A DNA stretch of 64,000 nt from Coprobacillaceae bacterium UN01-12pH3A. Its GTDB lineage: Bacteria; Bacillota_I; Bacilli_A; Erysipelotrichales; Coprobacillaceae. Shown here one piece after another: positions 8,816-18,063 of the stretch. Each line of letters opens with the position of its first letter. Position 1 is the stretch's first letter. The stretch covers positions 186,001 to 250,000 of the forward strand of contig JAQENU010000002.1 in NCBI GenBank assembly GCA_027676805.1. The letters are read 5' to 3'. Position numbers and translations under genes: made by a program. Below the pieces are notes generated by a model. The model was not told where the DNA came from, did not search any database, and saw nothing but the letters and a program-made list of their open reading frames with translations.

Positions 8816-9955
8816 TTAATTGGAACGATAAAAATATACTGCACTCAAGCATGCTGCTAAAAAGAAGCTGGCAGCTGCCATGAGTAAGGTTAATTGATCG
8901 CCAAACTGATATAAGTAGCCGGAAAAAGCAGGTCCAATCATCATCCCTAATGAACGGGCACTATTGAATAAGCCGGATTGGTCACTGCTCGACTTCTGCC
9001 GGTTTTGCCGCATCTGGTTCTGCTGTAAAGGCAGAAATAAAACACTAAACATATAATAAAGCAACGTCGAAATTAAAAATGGAACAAGCAGTGCGTTGAA
9101 GTAAGCCGCTGAGAGCATAATTCCGCATCCGCTTAACACAATAACCAATAAACGATTATAGCGGGACAAAAAGAAAATTAAAATGAGATTTGCCGCCAAA
9201 CTTACCGCTGCAATCGCTAATTTATAGTAGCCGATCGAATCCGAAGCAAACTGATAATGATGAATAAAATAATAATTCAGCCAATTATCATGCATGAAGT
9301 AGCCAAAGCAGGTAAAAAAGACGCTTAATAAAAAGATTTTAAGTGGCTTTGATGCACTTTTCAGCTGGACAAATAATAATTTAATCGGATTATATGTCAT
9401 TGGTTTTGGTTTGCTGGTGATATCAAAATGTTTATCCAGCAATAAAAAAGCGAGAATTGCAGCAACGAAACTACCGCCAATTTGAATATAGAAAGTCATT
9501 TGATAACCATATCTTCCAAAAAAACCACCGACGAAATAACCAACTGCTGATCCCACTGTCTGAATAAGGGCATAAATACTCAAATAAGTGACGTTATGTG
9601 AAATGCTTAAAATATAGCTGAGTGAAGCTACCATAAGCCCACCCATGAATATTCCGGCTAAGCTTCTTGCCAGCATCAGCATCCATAAATTGGTCGTTAT
9701 TAAAAATAAGAACTGAGCAACTCCGAATCCGACAAAAGAAAGAATCAGCATTTTGCTGGATCCGTATCTTTGTGTTAAATCTGCCCACAATAAGCTCGTG
9801 ATAAAATTAAAGAAAGCCATCAAGGCAAAAGAAAAGCCATAAATGGAGCTGCCAAATTGCAGTATATTAAAAAATTCCGGCGTAACGGGATGTGCCATAT
9901 TGACTAATACAGCAAAAAAACTATAAATAATATAAAAATATATAATCTTTTTCAT
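8816..9955 (-). CDS. Major facilitator superfamily transporter
   Basis: A 379-residue, roughly 12-helix membrane protein with MFS features, including the loop 2-3 motif DLTQRYGSSKMLI and a matching GLFNSARSLGMMIGP segment in the second half. It is probably a proton-coupled exporter; the substrate is unknown. The start is uncertain: MKKIIYF at 9955 places the first helix normally, but the Shine-Dalgarno site is weak. A longer frame to 10027 would run through the terminator of the gene upstream and is unlikely. Confidence 0.8.
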   Translation of the reverse strand: MKKIIYFYIIYSFFAVLVNMAHPVTPEFFNILQFGSSIYGFSFALMAFFNFITSLLWADLTQRYGSSKMLILSFVGFGVAQFLFLITTNLWMLMLARSLAGIFMGGLMVASLSYILSISHNVTYLSIYALIQTVGSAVGYFVGGFFGRYGYQMTFYIQIGGSFVAAILAFLLLDKHFDITSKPKPMTYNPIKLLFVQLKSASKPLKIFLLSVFFTCFGYFMHDNWLNYYFIHHYQFASDSIGYYKLAIAAVSLAANLILIFFLSRYNRLLVIVLSGCGIMLSAAYFNALLVPFLISTLLYYMFSVLFLPLQQNQMRQNRQKSSSDQSGLFNSARSLGMMIGPAFSGYLYQFGDQLTLLMAAASFFLAACLSAVYFYRSN

Positions 9956-9991
9956 ATATTTAGTATGAATAGATTTTACTTGTTCAAACAA

Positions 9992-10019
9992 AAAAATTGA
10001 TGGAATTCCATCAATTTTT
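9992..10019 (-). terminator. Intrinsic terminator of the aminopeptidase gene
   Basis: A perfect palindrome, AAAAATTGATGG / CCATCAATTTTT, with an AATT centre. It overlaps the stop codon at 10011 and ends in a T run on the minus strand. Confidence 0.75.
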
Positions 10020-11414
10020 AAATACATTAACCATTGAACGAATCATTTCTCCGGTAGCTCCCTGAGTATCGCGATGAGCAATTCCGGCGACATCTAAATG
10101 AATCCATTCCACCCCTTCATCAACAAAGGCTTCTAAGAAACATGCGGCAACGCTTGCTCCGCCACCCGGACGTCCGGCACTGTTTTTAAAATCTGCACTG
10201 TCGGATTTCAGCATATCAAAATACGCCGGATCCACTGGCAGACGCCAGCCCTTCTCATCACTCATTTTTAAGGATTGTTCAAATTTTTCATAGAAAGCTT
10301 CACTGTTAGTGAATACCCCTGTATAAACTCCGCCTAAAGCAGTCATGCAGGCTCCTGTCAAGGTCGCAATATCAATGATACGCTTTGCCCCTAAAGATTG
10401 TGCATAGGTTATCGCATCACATAAGATCAGACGTCCCTCTGCATCCGTACTGACAATCTCCACTGTTTTTCCTGACATGGTCGTGATGACATCCTGAGGT
10501 TTATAGGCAGATCCATTCACTAAATTTTCCGTAGCCGGAACAATGCAGTAAACATTGGCTTTCATTTTATTAGCGGCAATGATTTCCATAGCACCAATGA
10601 CATCGGCACCGCCGCACATATCATATTTCATACCATAGCTGTTGCCTTTAAGATTATATCCTCCGGAATCAAAAGTTAAACCTTTTCCGATTAAGGCTGT
10701 ATAAGGTTCATCCCCTGCCCCATTATATTTAAGCATAATCATATAAGGTTTAAGATCGCTCCCTTTATTGACTGCCAAAATAGCGCCGGCCTTCATCTCC
10801 TCTAAATCCTTCTTATCCAAGATCTTATATTCCAAATCATAACGTTCTGCCATTGCTTTGGCAATCTTAGCCATTTTCTTAGGTGTCATGATGTTTGCCG
10901 GACAATTCGCTAAATCACGGGCATGATTGATTCCTTCCGCATAATGACAGGCTTCATCAATTGCCGCTTGGACATCATGATCCGGTGCCATAATCGTAAC
11001 ATCGGCAATAATCTTTCCGGGACGTTCTACTTTTGTTTCACGATAAGAAGCAACCAAATAGGTTTCCACAAATAACCCAGTGATTTTTTCAATATCGATA
11101 GCTTCTGTCACCGCTCTTTTCGCATCAAAACTGCTTGGTGTTTCCACTTGATTAGCCAAGACGGCAAAGGCATCACGCAATTTTTTAGTTGTTATCTTTT
11201 TAGAATTTCCTAATCCAATAAAAGTGATCGATTTGAATGGATACTTGCCTAAAGTAAACACCTTAGTGATTTTATTTAAGCTTTTGTCAACAACCTCATT
11301 CACATCAAAGCCTAATGTCTCTACCACTTTTGGGCAAATAGCTTGATCTTCATAGATCGGATAAAGAATATCGCGATCACTCTCATAAATATACTGATAT
11401 GCTGCTTGTTTCAT
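10011..11414 (-). CDS. pepA: Leucyl aminopeptidase (M17, cytosol aminopeptidase)
   Basis: A 467-residue cytosolic metallo-aminopeptidase. The C-terminal M17 catalytic domain holds the metal and active-site motifs: GKGLTFDSGGYNLK (Lys and Asp ligands), MKYDMCGGADV, and the family signature STDAEGRLILCDA. The N-terminal domain (1-160) is less conserved, as usual. It would release N-terminal residues from peptides. The start follows AGGGGGAA at proper spacing. It is a single gene with its own terminator. Confidence 0.93.
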   Translation of the reverse strand: MKQAAYQYIYESDRDILYPIYEDQAICPKVVETLGFDVNEVVDKSLNKITKVFTLGKYPFKSITFIGLGNSKKITTKKLRDAFAVLANQVETPSSFDAKRAVTEAIDIEKITGLFVETYLVASYRETKVERPGKIIADVTIMAPDHDVQAAIDEACHYAEGINHARDLANCPANIMTPKKMAKIAKAMAERYDLEYKILDKKDLEEMKAGAILAVNKGSDLKPYMIMLKYNGAGDEPYTALIGKGLTFDSGGYNLKGNSYGMKYDMCGGADVIGAMEIIAANKMKANVYCIVPATENLVNGSAYKPQDVITTMSGKTVEIVSTDAEGRLILCDAITYAQSLGAKRIIDIATLTGACMTALGGVYTGVFTNSEAFYEKFEQSLKMSDEKGWRLPVDPAYFDMLKSDSADFKNSAGRPGGGASVAACFLEAFVDEGVEWIHLDVAGIAHRDTQGATGEMIRSMVNVFKN

Positions 11415-11496
11415 TCCGTTTCCCCCTTTTATGTGTTTAATAGTAACATATTTTCTAATATTTTTATATAAATTCTTATTATAAACAGCTATATTT

Positions 11497-11985
11497 CTAT
11501 ATTATCGAAGAAAGTTCCTCCTCATCTTTCAACATAATATAAAATTTTTGTTGAGATTTAGCGTGTGTCACTTCTTTTTGTATCTTAAACCCTAACTGCT
11601 TATATAAATGAATGGCACGCTCATTAAAACAAACCACCGTTAGGCGAAAACGTCTCGCTCCGAATAATATACCGGCAAACTTCAGACCCCTCATCATAAA
11701 ATCTCTTCCTTTGCCTTGATCGCACTCTGACGGCTGCATCCCAAGACCCATATCCAAAGCCTCTAATGCATAAGCATCCTCTTCAAGCGTTGGAATACGT
11801 GCTGAGCTTTGAAAACAGAAATACCCTAATAAAGATGAATCCTCATTTCTGCAGGAATAATAATCACCATTCATTAATTCTTGGATCGTTTCTTCATCTT
11901 GTATAAAGCTATACAAACTATAAATCCCTTCATACGTCCATCGGCTGATTAGGATTGCCTCTTCCTTGGTCATTTTATCAATCAT
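11497..11985 (-). CDS. GNAT family N-acetyltransferase
   Basis: A 162-residue acetyl-CoA-dependent acetyltransferase. The acetyl-CoA loop is QPSECDQGKGRDFMMRGL (about 79-96), and the C-terminal NERAIHLYKQLGFKIQKE is the usual GNAT beta6-alpha4 segment. The substrate cannot be predicted. The ATG at 11985 follows AAGGAG; MTKEEA four codons later is an alternative. Confidence 0.8.
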   Translation of the reverse strand: MIDKMTKEEAILISRWTYEGIYSLYSFIQDEETIQELMNGDYYSCRNEDSSLLGYFCFQSSARIPTLEEDAYALEALDMGLGMQPSECDQGKGRDFMMRGLKFAGILFGARRFRLTVVCFNERAIHLYKQLGFKIQKEVTHAKSQQKFYIMLKDEEELSSII

Positions 11986-12030
11986 CTGATTGTTCTCCTT
12001 ATTTCATCTTTTTATTATAGCACAAAAAAA

Positions 12031-12051
12031 TCGTGAGCATTATTCTCACGA
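12031..12051 (-). terminator. Intrinsic terminator of prfC
   Basis: The 7-bp stem TCGTGAG / CTCACGA is followed on the minus strand by seven T residues. Confidence 0.85.
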
Positions 12052-12056
12052 CTCTC

Positions 12057-13646
12057 TTATTTTCCAAATTCTTCCAAGATTAATTCCGGATTATTCTTTT
12101 CTGCCCAGCGAATTCCCCATTCATTTGTAAACAGTAATAGGAAATTGCCTTTTAAATCTTGTATTTTCTTTGTATCGGATGATAAATTCAATTTATTTAA
12201 ATCAATCTCTTTATTTCCAATCCAACGGATAAAACGATAAGATAGATTTGTTCTTTCAATATCCACATTATATTCTGATTTCAAACGATGTTCCAATACT
12301 TCAAACTGTAGCACACCGACAACACCGACAATAATTTCTTCCATTCCTGATAAAGGTGATTGGAAAATCTGAATTGCTCCTTCTTTAGCGATCTGTTCTA
12401 CCCCTTTGACAAATTGCTTACGTTTCATAGAGTCTTTGTTTCGAATACTGGCAAAGTGTTCGGGCGCAAAGGTAGGAATCCCGTCAAATTCAAATTTGTT
12501 GGAAGCCGTACATAATGTATCTCCGATCGAATAAATCCCTGGATCAAATATTCCGATTACATCTCCGGCATAAGCTTCTTCAACGGTTTCACGGTCTGAC
12601 GCCATCAATTGCTTAGACTGATTCAGCTTTACTTTCTTTTTGCCTTGAACATGATATACTTCCATGCCTTTTTCAAACTTACCGCTGCAAATACGCATGA
12701 AGGCCATACGGTCACGGTGTGCCTTATTCATATTCGCCTGAATTTTAAAGACAAAAGCAGAGAAATTAGGATCAAACGGATCAATCAGCTGTTCTCCTGC
12801 CATTCTTGGCAATGGAGAGGTTGTCATCGCTAAGAAATGTTCTAAAAATGGTTCCACTCCAAAATTGGTTAATGCTGACCCAAAGCAAACCGGTGACAAT
12901 AATCCGGCACGAACTGCATCTAAATCAAATTCTTCACTGGCTCCATCCAACAATTCAACATCTTCTCTTAATTTTTCACAGTGTTCAGTACCGATTATTT
13001 CCGCTAAAGTATCATCCTGCAGATCAATCTTGACTGTTTCTGCCATTTCCTTAGCCCCTCTTTTACCAAAAGAAAAACGGATGACCTCTTTTTTCTCACG
13101 TTCGTAAACACCCTGAAATTCTTTTCCGGACCCGATTGGCCAGTTAATAGCACAGGTCTTGATTCCTAATTCCTGTTCAATTTCTTCCATCAATTCATAA
13201 GGATCTTTTGCATCACGGTCCATTTTATTGATGAATGTAAAAATGGGAATATGACGCATTACACATACTTTAAATAATTTACGGGTCTGATCCTCGACCC
13301 CTTTGCTTCCGTCAATCACCATGACCGCAGAGTCTGCTGCCATCAGTGTACGATACGTATCTTCCGAGAAGTCCTGATGTCCCGGTGTATCCAAAATATT
13401 AATACAGTAGCCATTATAGTTAAACTGTAATACCGAAGAGGTTACGGAAATCCCTCTTTGTTTTTCTATTTCCATCCAATCGGAAACCGCATGACGACTG
13501 GATTGTTTTCCTTTTACCATTCCAGCTTCTTGAATCGCTCCACCATAAAGCAAAAACTTTTCTGTCAGAGTTGTCTTTCCGGCATCGGGATGGGAAATTA
13601 TCGCAAATGTACGACGGCGTTCTACTTCTTTTATAAAATCTGCCAT
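12057..13646 (-). CDS. prfC: Peptide chain release factor 3
   Basis: A 529-residue translational GTPase that recycles RF1/RF2 after termination. G1 is SHPDAGKTT at about 18-26, G3 is DTPGHQDFSEDTYRTL, typical of RF3, and G4 is NKMDRD. It has RF3's length and no ribosomal-protection C-terminal end, so it is not a second tetracycline gene. The start follows GGAGAGAGA. It is transcribed alone. Confidence 0.95.
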   Translation of the reverse strand: MADFIKEVERRRTFAIISHPDAGKTTLTEKFLLYGGAIQEAGMVKGKQSSRHAVSDWMEIEKQRGISVTSSVLQFNYNGYCINILDTPGHQDFSEDTYRTLMAADSAVMVIDGSKGVEDQTRKLFKVCVMRHIPIFTFINKMDRDAKDPYELMEEIEQELGIKTCAINWPIGSGKEFQGVYEREKKEVIRFSFGKRGAKEMAETVKIDLQDDTLAEIIGTEHCEKLREDVELLDGASEEFDLDAVRAGLLSPVCFGSALTNFGVEPFLEHFLAMTTSPLPRMAGEQLIDPFDPNFSAFVFKIQANMNKAHRDRMAFMRICSGKFEKGMEVYHVQGKKKVKLNQSKQLMASDRETVEEAYAGDVIGIFDPGIYSIGDTLCTASNKFEFDGIPTFAPEHFASIRNKDSMKRKQFVKGVEQIAKEGAIQIFQSPLSGMEEIIVGVVGVLQFEVLEHRLKSEYNVDIERTNLSYRFIRWIGNKEIDLNKLNLSSDTKKIQDLKGNFLLLFTNEWGIRWAEKNNPELILEEFGK

Positions 13647-13776
13647 TCTCTCTCTCCTTTACTATCATTCTTTTCTATATTTATCTATCTCACATGGGTG
13701 TTACTCCTTTTTTACCAATGTCTATCCTACTAAATTATGCCCAAGGTTGCAAGTCTCACTTTTAAAATATATGAAA

Positions 13777-13804
13777 AACAGCATAGTTTTTAGACTACAC
13801 TGTT
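13777..13804 (-). terminator. Intrinsic terminator of the HAD phosphatase gene
   Basis: The stem AACAGTGTAGT / ACTATGCTGTT (minus strand, one mismatch) is followed by a T run. It overlaps the stop codon at 13803. Confidence 0.75.
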
Positions 13805-14660
13805 ATGGAATCAGTTTATAAATGGCTTCCGCCACACCATCATCTCGATCACTCGCAACTCGATATTTTGCTTTTTCTTTGATTTCACCAATAGCATTCG
13901 CAACAGCGACACTATTTTCAAAAAGTTCAAACATACTTAAATCATTGGCACCATCGCCAATCACCATAACTTCCTTTGGCCGAATTCCCATTTTTTGAAT
14001 CGCCTGCATCAGGATTGTTCCTTTTTGGGCACCGCTGTTTGTCACTTCCATATTATTGAAGAAAGATGATAAATAAGCAACCCCCTCTATTTTGGCGATC
14101 ATGGGTCTTACTTCGTCAATTTTAGCTTTTGTTTCATCAAATCCTTCTACTTTATATATCTCGATAGGATCCTTCAAAAACTCTGGCAGGTTTTCAATAT
14201 AGCGCATAGTTTGAAAAGGCAGATAATTCATTTTAAAGTGATGTTCTGCTTCTTCATAAGTTCCACCCGCCTGTGCTACTTTTCTTTTAATGAACGCATC
14301 TTTGACACGATCAATCGCCATCGTTGTAAAAACCCCCTTCGATGTATACAGCATGAAATGAAGATTTTCTCTTTTAAAGATTTCACATACCTGAATACAG
14401 GCTTCTTTATCCAATAAGCAAGATGTGACCACCTGCCCAAATTCATCGTAATACTGTGCGCCGTTAACGGCAATCACTTGACATTTAATGCCTAATCCCT
14501 TATATACTGGCGTAATGTCCTCATAAGCTCTCCCCGATGCAATAGTAAAATGCACGCCTTTTTTGATGGCATAACGAATCGCTTCCAGATTCTTTGGTGA
14601 TATCTTATGATCCTTTCCGACTAAAGTTCCATCAATATCACTTGCGATTAATTTAATCAA
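13803..14660 (-). CDS. Cof-type HAD-IIB sugar phosphatase
   Basis: A 285-residue HAD hydrolase. Motif I is SDIDGTLVG (catalytic Asp pair), motif II the Ser/Thr in IASGRAYE, motif III Lys in SGAQKG, and motif IV GDGANDLSMFE. The cap is type C2B as in Cof/YidA proteins, which dephosphorylate sugar phosphates or cofactors. The start is a TTG at 14660 placed 8 nt after GAGAGG; GTG at 14669 is possible. A second member of the family lies at 29408. Confidence 0.88.
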   Translation of the reverse strand: MIKLIASDIDGTLVGKDHKISPKNLEAIRYAIKKGVHFTIASGRAYEDITPVYKGLGIKCQVIAVNGAQYYDEFGQVVTSCLLDKEACIQVCEIFKRENLHFMLYTSKGVFTTMAIDRVKDAFIKRKVAQAGGTYEEAEHHFKMNYLPFQTMRYIENLPEFLKDPIEIYKVEGFDETKAKIDEVRPMIAKIEGVAYLSSFFNNMEVTNSGAQKGTILMQAIQKMGIRPKEVMVIGDGANDLSMFELFENSVAVANAIGEIKEKAKYRVASDRDDGVAEAIYKLIP

Positions 14661-14733
14661 TTCCAACACCTCTCTCTTTTCTTATTACAATATCATAAAA
14701 TGAAAAGAAGAAAGGTGTTTTTCTAAAATTGAA

Positions 14734-15036
14734 TTAAATTGATTGATATCGTTTTTCCATTTCATCATCATTCAACCCGGCTTGGATATAACGATCCAGC
14801 TGTCCTGGTGTAAATTGATTCAGAAATCCCAATTTAATAAGATCTGTCTGATAGGTAGAAAACTGTTTCAAATCCAGCTTCCGCGTATCTAAATAATGCT
14901 GCATCGACAAAATTGCTTCTGCATATTCATCTAAATAATTCTCTATATTAAATACCCGGTTATAAAAATCAAAATATTCTTCAATAAAGTCGACCAGTTC
15001 CTGCCCATCCAATTGTCTTAGAATCTTGGCCATCAT
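14734..15036 (-). CDS. Conserved hypothetical acidic helical protein
   Basis: A 100-residue, all-helical, acidic protein rich in aromatic residues (FIEEYFDFYNRVF, YLDEYAEAILSM). It has no signal or membrane segment. It starts at one of two adjacent ATG codons after GAGGTG. I do not recognise the family. It lies between a HAD phosphatase and a YdcF gene on the same strand but is separated from both by more than 60 bp. Confidence 0.6.
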   Translation of the reverse strand: MMAKILRQLDGQELVDFIEEYFDFYNRVFNIENYLDEYAEAILSMQHYLDTRKLDLKQFSTYQTDLIKLGFLNQFTPGQLDRYIQAGLNDDEMEKRYQSI

Positions 15037-15148
15037 GTCTTCACCTCACTCCTAATGTCATTTATATAATACTATATTTCTCATCAATATTGAATAGAAG
15101 CCAGTCATATCTTAGTATGGGGCAGAGAAAAAGGATTAAACCAGGCTG

Positions 15149-16147
15149 TTAAAATAATCCCAATGAAATCCCAAGAAAAAGCAACCATATTCCAACCACA
15201 ACTAAAAAACTTAAACGATACTGATACACTATAGCAAGATATTCTCGAATAAACGCACTTGGCAGATAATACATTGCCGTTCGGCAGCCTACACCCTGTG
15301 CCTTTATTTTTAACTGTCGGGCATAGGTAGAGGTTCTAAAAACATGATAGTCATTAGTAACAAATATACACTTATAATTTTGACTTAAATGATCCATGAT
15401 CTTTTTACTGCAGAGTAAATTTTCATAAGTAGATGTCGATTGATCTTCCACAATGATAACCGATTCATCAATTTCTTTATCTAATAAATACTGCTTCATT
15501 GCCGCTGCTTCTGACAAGGCTTCATCTTTGCCTTGACCTCCGGAAACAATGATTTTCGCTTTTTTTCCGCCTTTTTCGTAGACCGAGATGCCTTTATCTA
15601 AGCGCAGTGCCAATAAACGGGAAACACGATGTCCGTCCAGCAAGCCTGCCCCATGAATGATGACATAGTCACAACGGCTGTTTTTAGGCAGAATACGATA
15701 AATCATAGAATATAAGAGAAAAGCAGTAAATATAAATGCCGCATACAGCATTATTAAAATACAAAAAATCAGAAAACTTAATACAAACATAGAAAGATCA
15801 TAACGGGTAATCGCTATAAAAACAATTCCCATGAAAGCAAAGATGCCAATTCCAAAATAGGCTGAAAGCAGATTCATCGGATGCAGTCCTTCTTTTTTTA
15901 CCATCACAATGCCATTGCCAATCAGTCCCAACGCTAAAATGAATAAACAAAGCGGTGAAGCAACAAAAACAAAAAGACGAATGAATAATAGGATCCATTC
16001 ATTATGCCGATAAGTAATCGCCAATCCTAAAAAGCAAAACATTAGGGTCAGCAATAAATAGATGCCATTACGAAATCGACGCCATTCTTTTGACATTGAC
16101 AACATAAAACAAATCGCAAAAAAGCCTCCCAGCAGCCACCATATCAT
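15149..16147 (-). CDS. YdcF/SanA family (DUF218) membrane protein
   Basis: A 332-residue protein with five or six N-terminal membrane helices (about 1-160), then a DUF218 domain: DYVIIHGAGLLDGHRVSRLLALRLD, IIVSGGQGKDEALSEA, EDQSTSTYENLLCS, FVTNDYHVFRTS. One last helix follows. Family members act in envelope or wall polymer processing, with unknown chemistry. The start at 16147 follows AAAGGAGGGGAGG. A longer frame to 16225 overlaps the divergent promoter region and is rejected. Confidence 0.85.
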   Translation of the reverse strand: MIWWLLGGFFAICFMLSMSKEWRRFRNGIYLLLTLMFCFLGLAITYRHNEWILLFIRLFVFVASPLCLFILALGLIGNGIVMVKKEGLHPMNLLSAYFGIGIFAFMGIVFIAITRYDLSMFVLSFLIFCILIMLYAAFIFTAFLLYSMIYRILPKNSRCDYVIIHGAGLLDGHRVSRLLALRLDKGISVYEKGGKKAKIIVSGGQGKDEALSEAAAMKQYLLDKEIDESVIIVEDQSTSTYENLLCSKKIMDHLSQNYKCIFVTNDYHVFRTSTYARQLKIKAQGVGCRTAMYYLPSAFIREYLAIVYQYRLSFLVVVGIWLLFLGISLGLF

Positions 16148-16249
16148 AGCCTCCCCTCCTTTGTTACAAGTATAACATAGGAATCTTTCAAATTGTGCAA
16201 AAATACGTGTCCCACTTCCATTCATGATATAGTCTAAAGGGGTGATAAA

Positions 16250-17212
16250 ATGAAAAAAGTAGAGTTAACCGCATATGATCCAAGCTGGATCAAGCAATTT
16301 GAATCTGAACGCATTGTTTTCTTTGAATTACTGAAAGAAGAATTAATCAATATCTTTCATATTGGCAGTACATCCATACCTAATATGTGGGCAAAGCCAA
16401 TTGTTGATTTATTAATTGAAGTCAAAGATATCACAAAGATTGACCATTATCAAAAACAATGTGAAGATTTAGGTTATACGTATCGCGGTGAATACGGAAT
16501 TCCTAACCGCCGCTATCTGGAAAAAGAAATCGATGGTCTTCCACAATATCATATTCATATTTTCCAATACGGCGACCCGGAAATTAAAAAGCACCTTGAT
16601 TTTAAGCGCTACGTGATGGAGCATAATGATGCCTTTATAGCTTATCGCGACATTAAAATAGCAGGAGCAAACAGCTTTAAGGATAATCGTGAAAAATATC
16701 AGGCGCATAAGTCAAACGTAATTCAGGAGATTGATGAAAAGGCTGCAGCGCTTTACCAAAACTCTTTAACACCGATGCGTAAAACTAAAAAATTATTAAC
16801 ATACCAGCAATGTGTGGAGATTCTATCTTCCAAAACACATTATGGAACCTTATCTTTTTATACAGATCTTCCTTATATGCTGCCGCTCAACCATCTGTAT
16901 GATGATCATACACTTTACTTTCATTCGGGAATGAGTGGCTATAAACAAAAAGGGCTTCATCAGCCTGTATGTTTTAATGTCGTTCATGATTTAGGGATTA
17001 ATGAAGCCGCAACGACGAATAACTCTGAAAGTGTCATGGTCTATGGCATTCTTGAAGAAGAAATTGAAAATAGGGAACTGATCTTAAATAAACTGATTGA
17101 TCGTTATACACCAAGCCGTCAGGACTATAAAGCCAGCATTCCATTAAACAAAGGATGCCGGGTTTTTAAAGTGAAAATTCAGTACATGGCAGGTAAAAAA
17201 CATTTTCATTAA
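16250..17212 (+). CDS. Fusion of GrpB (UPF0157) nucleotidyltransferase-like and pyridoxamine-phosphate-oxidase-like domains
   Basis: A 320-residue two-domain protein. Residues 1-165 match GrpB/UPF0157 with the nucleotidyltransferase-fold marks HIGSTSIP and KPIVDLLIEV and the family's YHIHIFQYG. Residues 178-315 match the flavin-binding split barrel of nitroimidazole-resistance or PNPOx-like proteins (YGTLSFYTDLPYMLPLNHLYDDHTLYFHSGMSG). No frameshift or internal start separates them, so one polypeptide is made. GrpB proteins have been linked to CoA or nucleotide metabolism only loosely; the joint role is unknown. The gene is followed directly by the tRNA promoter. Confidence 0.8.
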   Translation: MKKVELTAYDPSWIKQFESERIVFFELLKEELINIFHIGSTSIPNMWAKPIVDLLIEVKDITKIDHYQKQCEDLGYTYRGEYGIPNRRYLEKEIDGLPQYHIHIFQYGDPEIKKHLDFKRYVMEHNDAFIAYRDIKIAGANSFKDNREKYQAHKSNVIQEIDEKAAALYQNSLTPMRKTKKLLTYQQCVEILSSKTHYGTLSFYTDLPYMLPLNHLYDDHTLYFHSGMSGYKQKGLHQPVCFNVVHDLGINEAATTNNSESVMVYGILEEEIENRELILNKLIDRYTPSRQDYKASIPLNKGCRVFKVKIQYMAGKKHFH

Positions 17213-17220
17213 AAAAATTG

Positions 17221-17249
17221 TTGATTTTTACTTCGGACCATGATAATAT
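17221..17249 (+). promoter_or_regulatory. Promoter of the tRNA-Glu/tRNA-Trp pair
   Basis: TTGATT at 17221-17226 and TAATAT at 17244-17249 are spaced 17 bp and end 18 bp before the first tRNA. Confidence 0.6.
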
Positions 17250-17267
17250 AAGGTGGTCCGATAAAAT

Positions 17268-17343
17268 GGCCTGTTGGAGAAACGGTTAACTCACATGCCT
17301 TTCACGCATGCATTCACGGGTTCGAATCCCGTACAGGTCACCA
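17268..17343 (+). tRNA. tRNA-Glu (anticodon UUC), CCA encoded
   Basis: A full cloverleaf. The acceptor stem GGCCTGT pairs with ACAGGTC, the anticodon stem CATGC/GCATG has loop CTTTCAC giving UUC, and the T arm is ACGGG-TTCGAAT-CCCGT. Discriminator A and encoded CCA complete it at 17343. Confidence 0.96.
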
Positions 17344-17350
17344 TTTTTTT

Positions 17351-17424
17351 AGGGGCATAATATAATGGTAGTATCACAGTCTCCAAAACTGTTCGTTCGG
17401 GTTCAAATCCTGATGCCCCTGCCA
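17351..17424 (+). tRNA. tRNA-Trp (anticodon CCA), 3' CCA encoded
   Basis: A cloverleaf with acceptor AGGGGCA/TGCCCCT, anticodon stem ACAGT/ACTGT and loop CTCCAAA giving anticodon CCA, and a T loop with TTCAAAT. Discriminator G and encoded CCA end at 17424. It is 7 bp from tRNA-Glu and co-transcribed with it. Confidence 0.95.
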
Positions 17425-17437
17425 TTTAGAAATAATG

Positions 17438-17458
17438 AGAGCGAAAGCTCTTTTTTTT
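17438..17458 (+). terminator. Intrinsic terminator of the tRNA operon
   Basis: AGAGC-GAAA-GCTCT, a GNRA tetraloop hairpin followed by eight T residues. Confidence 0.88.
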
Positions 17459-17540
17459 GTTTTACAGCCACGTTTTCTTCTATTCATTACTATTAAAATG
17501 ATATAATGATCCTATAAAGGTTAACTCAAGGAGGAATAAT

Positions 17541-17975
17541 ATGTCAGATTTTATAAATTACTGGTTCAAAGGTTTTGAAAAGGGATTGGAAGCCTTATCC
17601 GAACCACAGCAATGCCAATTACTTAGTGAATGCGGTCGCGCCTGCTCCCAATCTTATTCATTGGCTATTTACCAAAAGATTAGAAACAAATCGCATGATC
17701 TTCCTGAATTTTTTGAATATTTATCTTCAGAAATAAAAGAAATCCGTGTATTTGAAATTATAAAAAATAAAAATTATGAGGTTCATTATCATAATTGTCT
17801 TTGTGAATTATATACAAAAGGGTTAATCACAACTAAAAAGCTATGTATTTGTTCACAAAAAAGTTTATTATTTAATTTAGAAAGTGTATTTCCGGAATAT
17901 CATTTTCACGTCGATTTATTGGCAAGTATATTAAACGGCGATCATGAATGTATCTTAAACATTACAATAGACTAA
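17541..17975 (+). CDS. Conserved hypothetical cysteine-rich cytosolic protein
   Basis: A 144-residue protein after AAGGAGGA. Cysteines cluster in the N-terminus (CQLLSECGRAC), the middle (YHNCLCELY, LCICSQKS) and near the end (HECILNI). The C-terminal half (HNCLCELY..., ESVFPEYHFHVDLLASILNGDHEC) recalls the L-2-amino-thiazoline-4-carboxylate-hydrolase-like fold or its DUF relatives. That is a weak pattern match, not an assignment. It stands alone between the tRNA operon and an acetyltransferase. Confidence 0.6.
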   Translation: MSDFINYWFKGFEKGLEALSEPQQCQLLSECGRACSQSYSLAIYQKIRNKSHDLPEFFEYLSSEIKEIRVFEIIKNKNYEVHYHNCLCELYTKGLITTKKLCICSQKSLLFNLESVFPEYHFHVDLLASILNGDHECILNITID

Positions 17976-18063
17976 AAAAACTGTTCCCTAGTAAGATAAT
18001 ACCTTTTATTAATAGATAATCAAGGCAGAAAGCTATGAACAGACATCGAAAGAAGAGGTTGAA

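Noticed and set aside
12057..13646. Second tetracycline-resistance type GTPase
   Set aside because: Length, switch region and C-terminus are those of release factor 3; it lacks the ribosomal-protection C-terminal signature.
17221..17343. tRNA genes as insertion site of the mobile element
   Set aside because: The element lies 13 kb away, and no partial tRNA repeat was seen at its borders.
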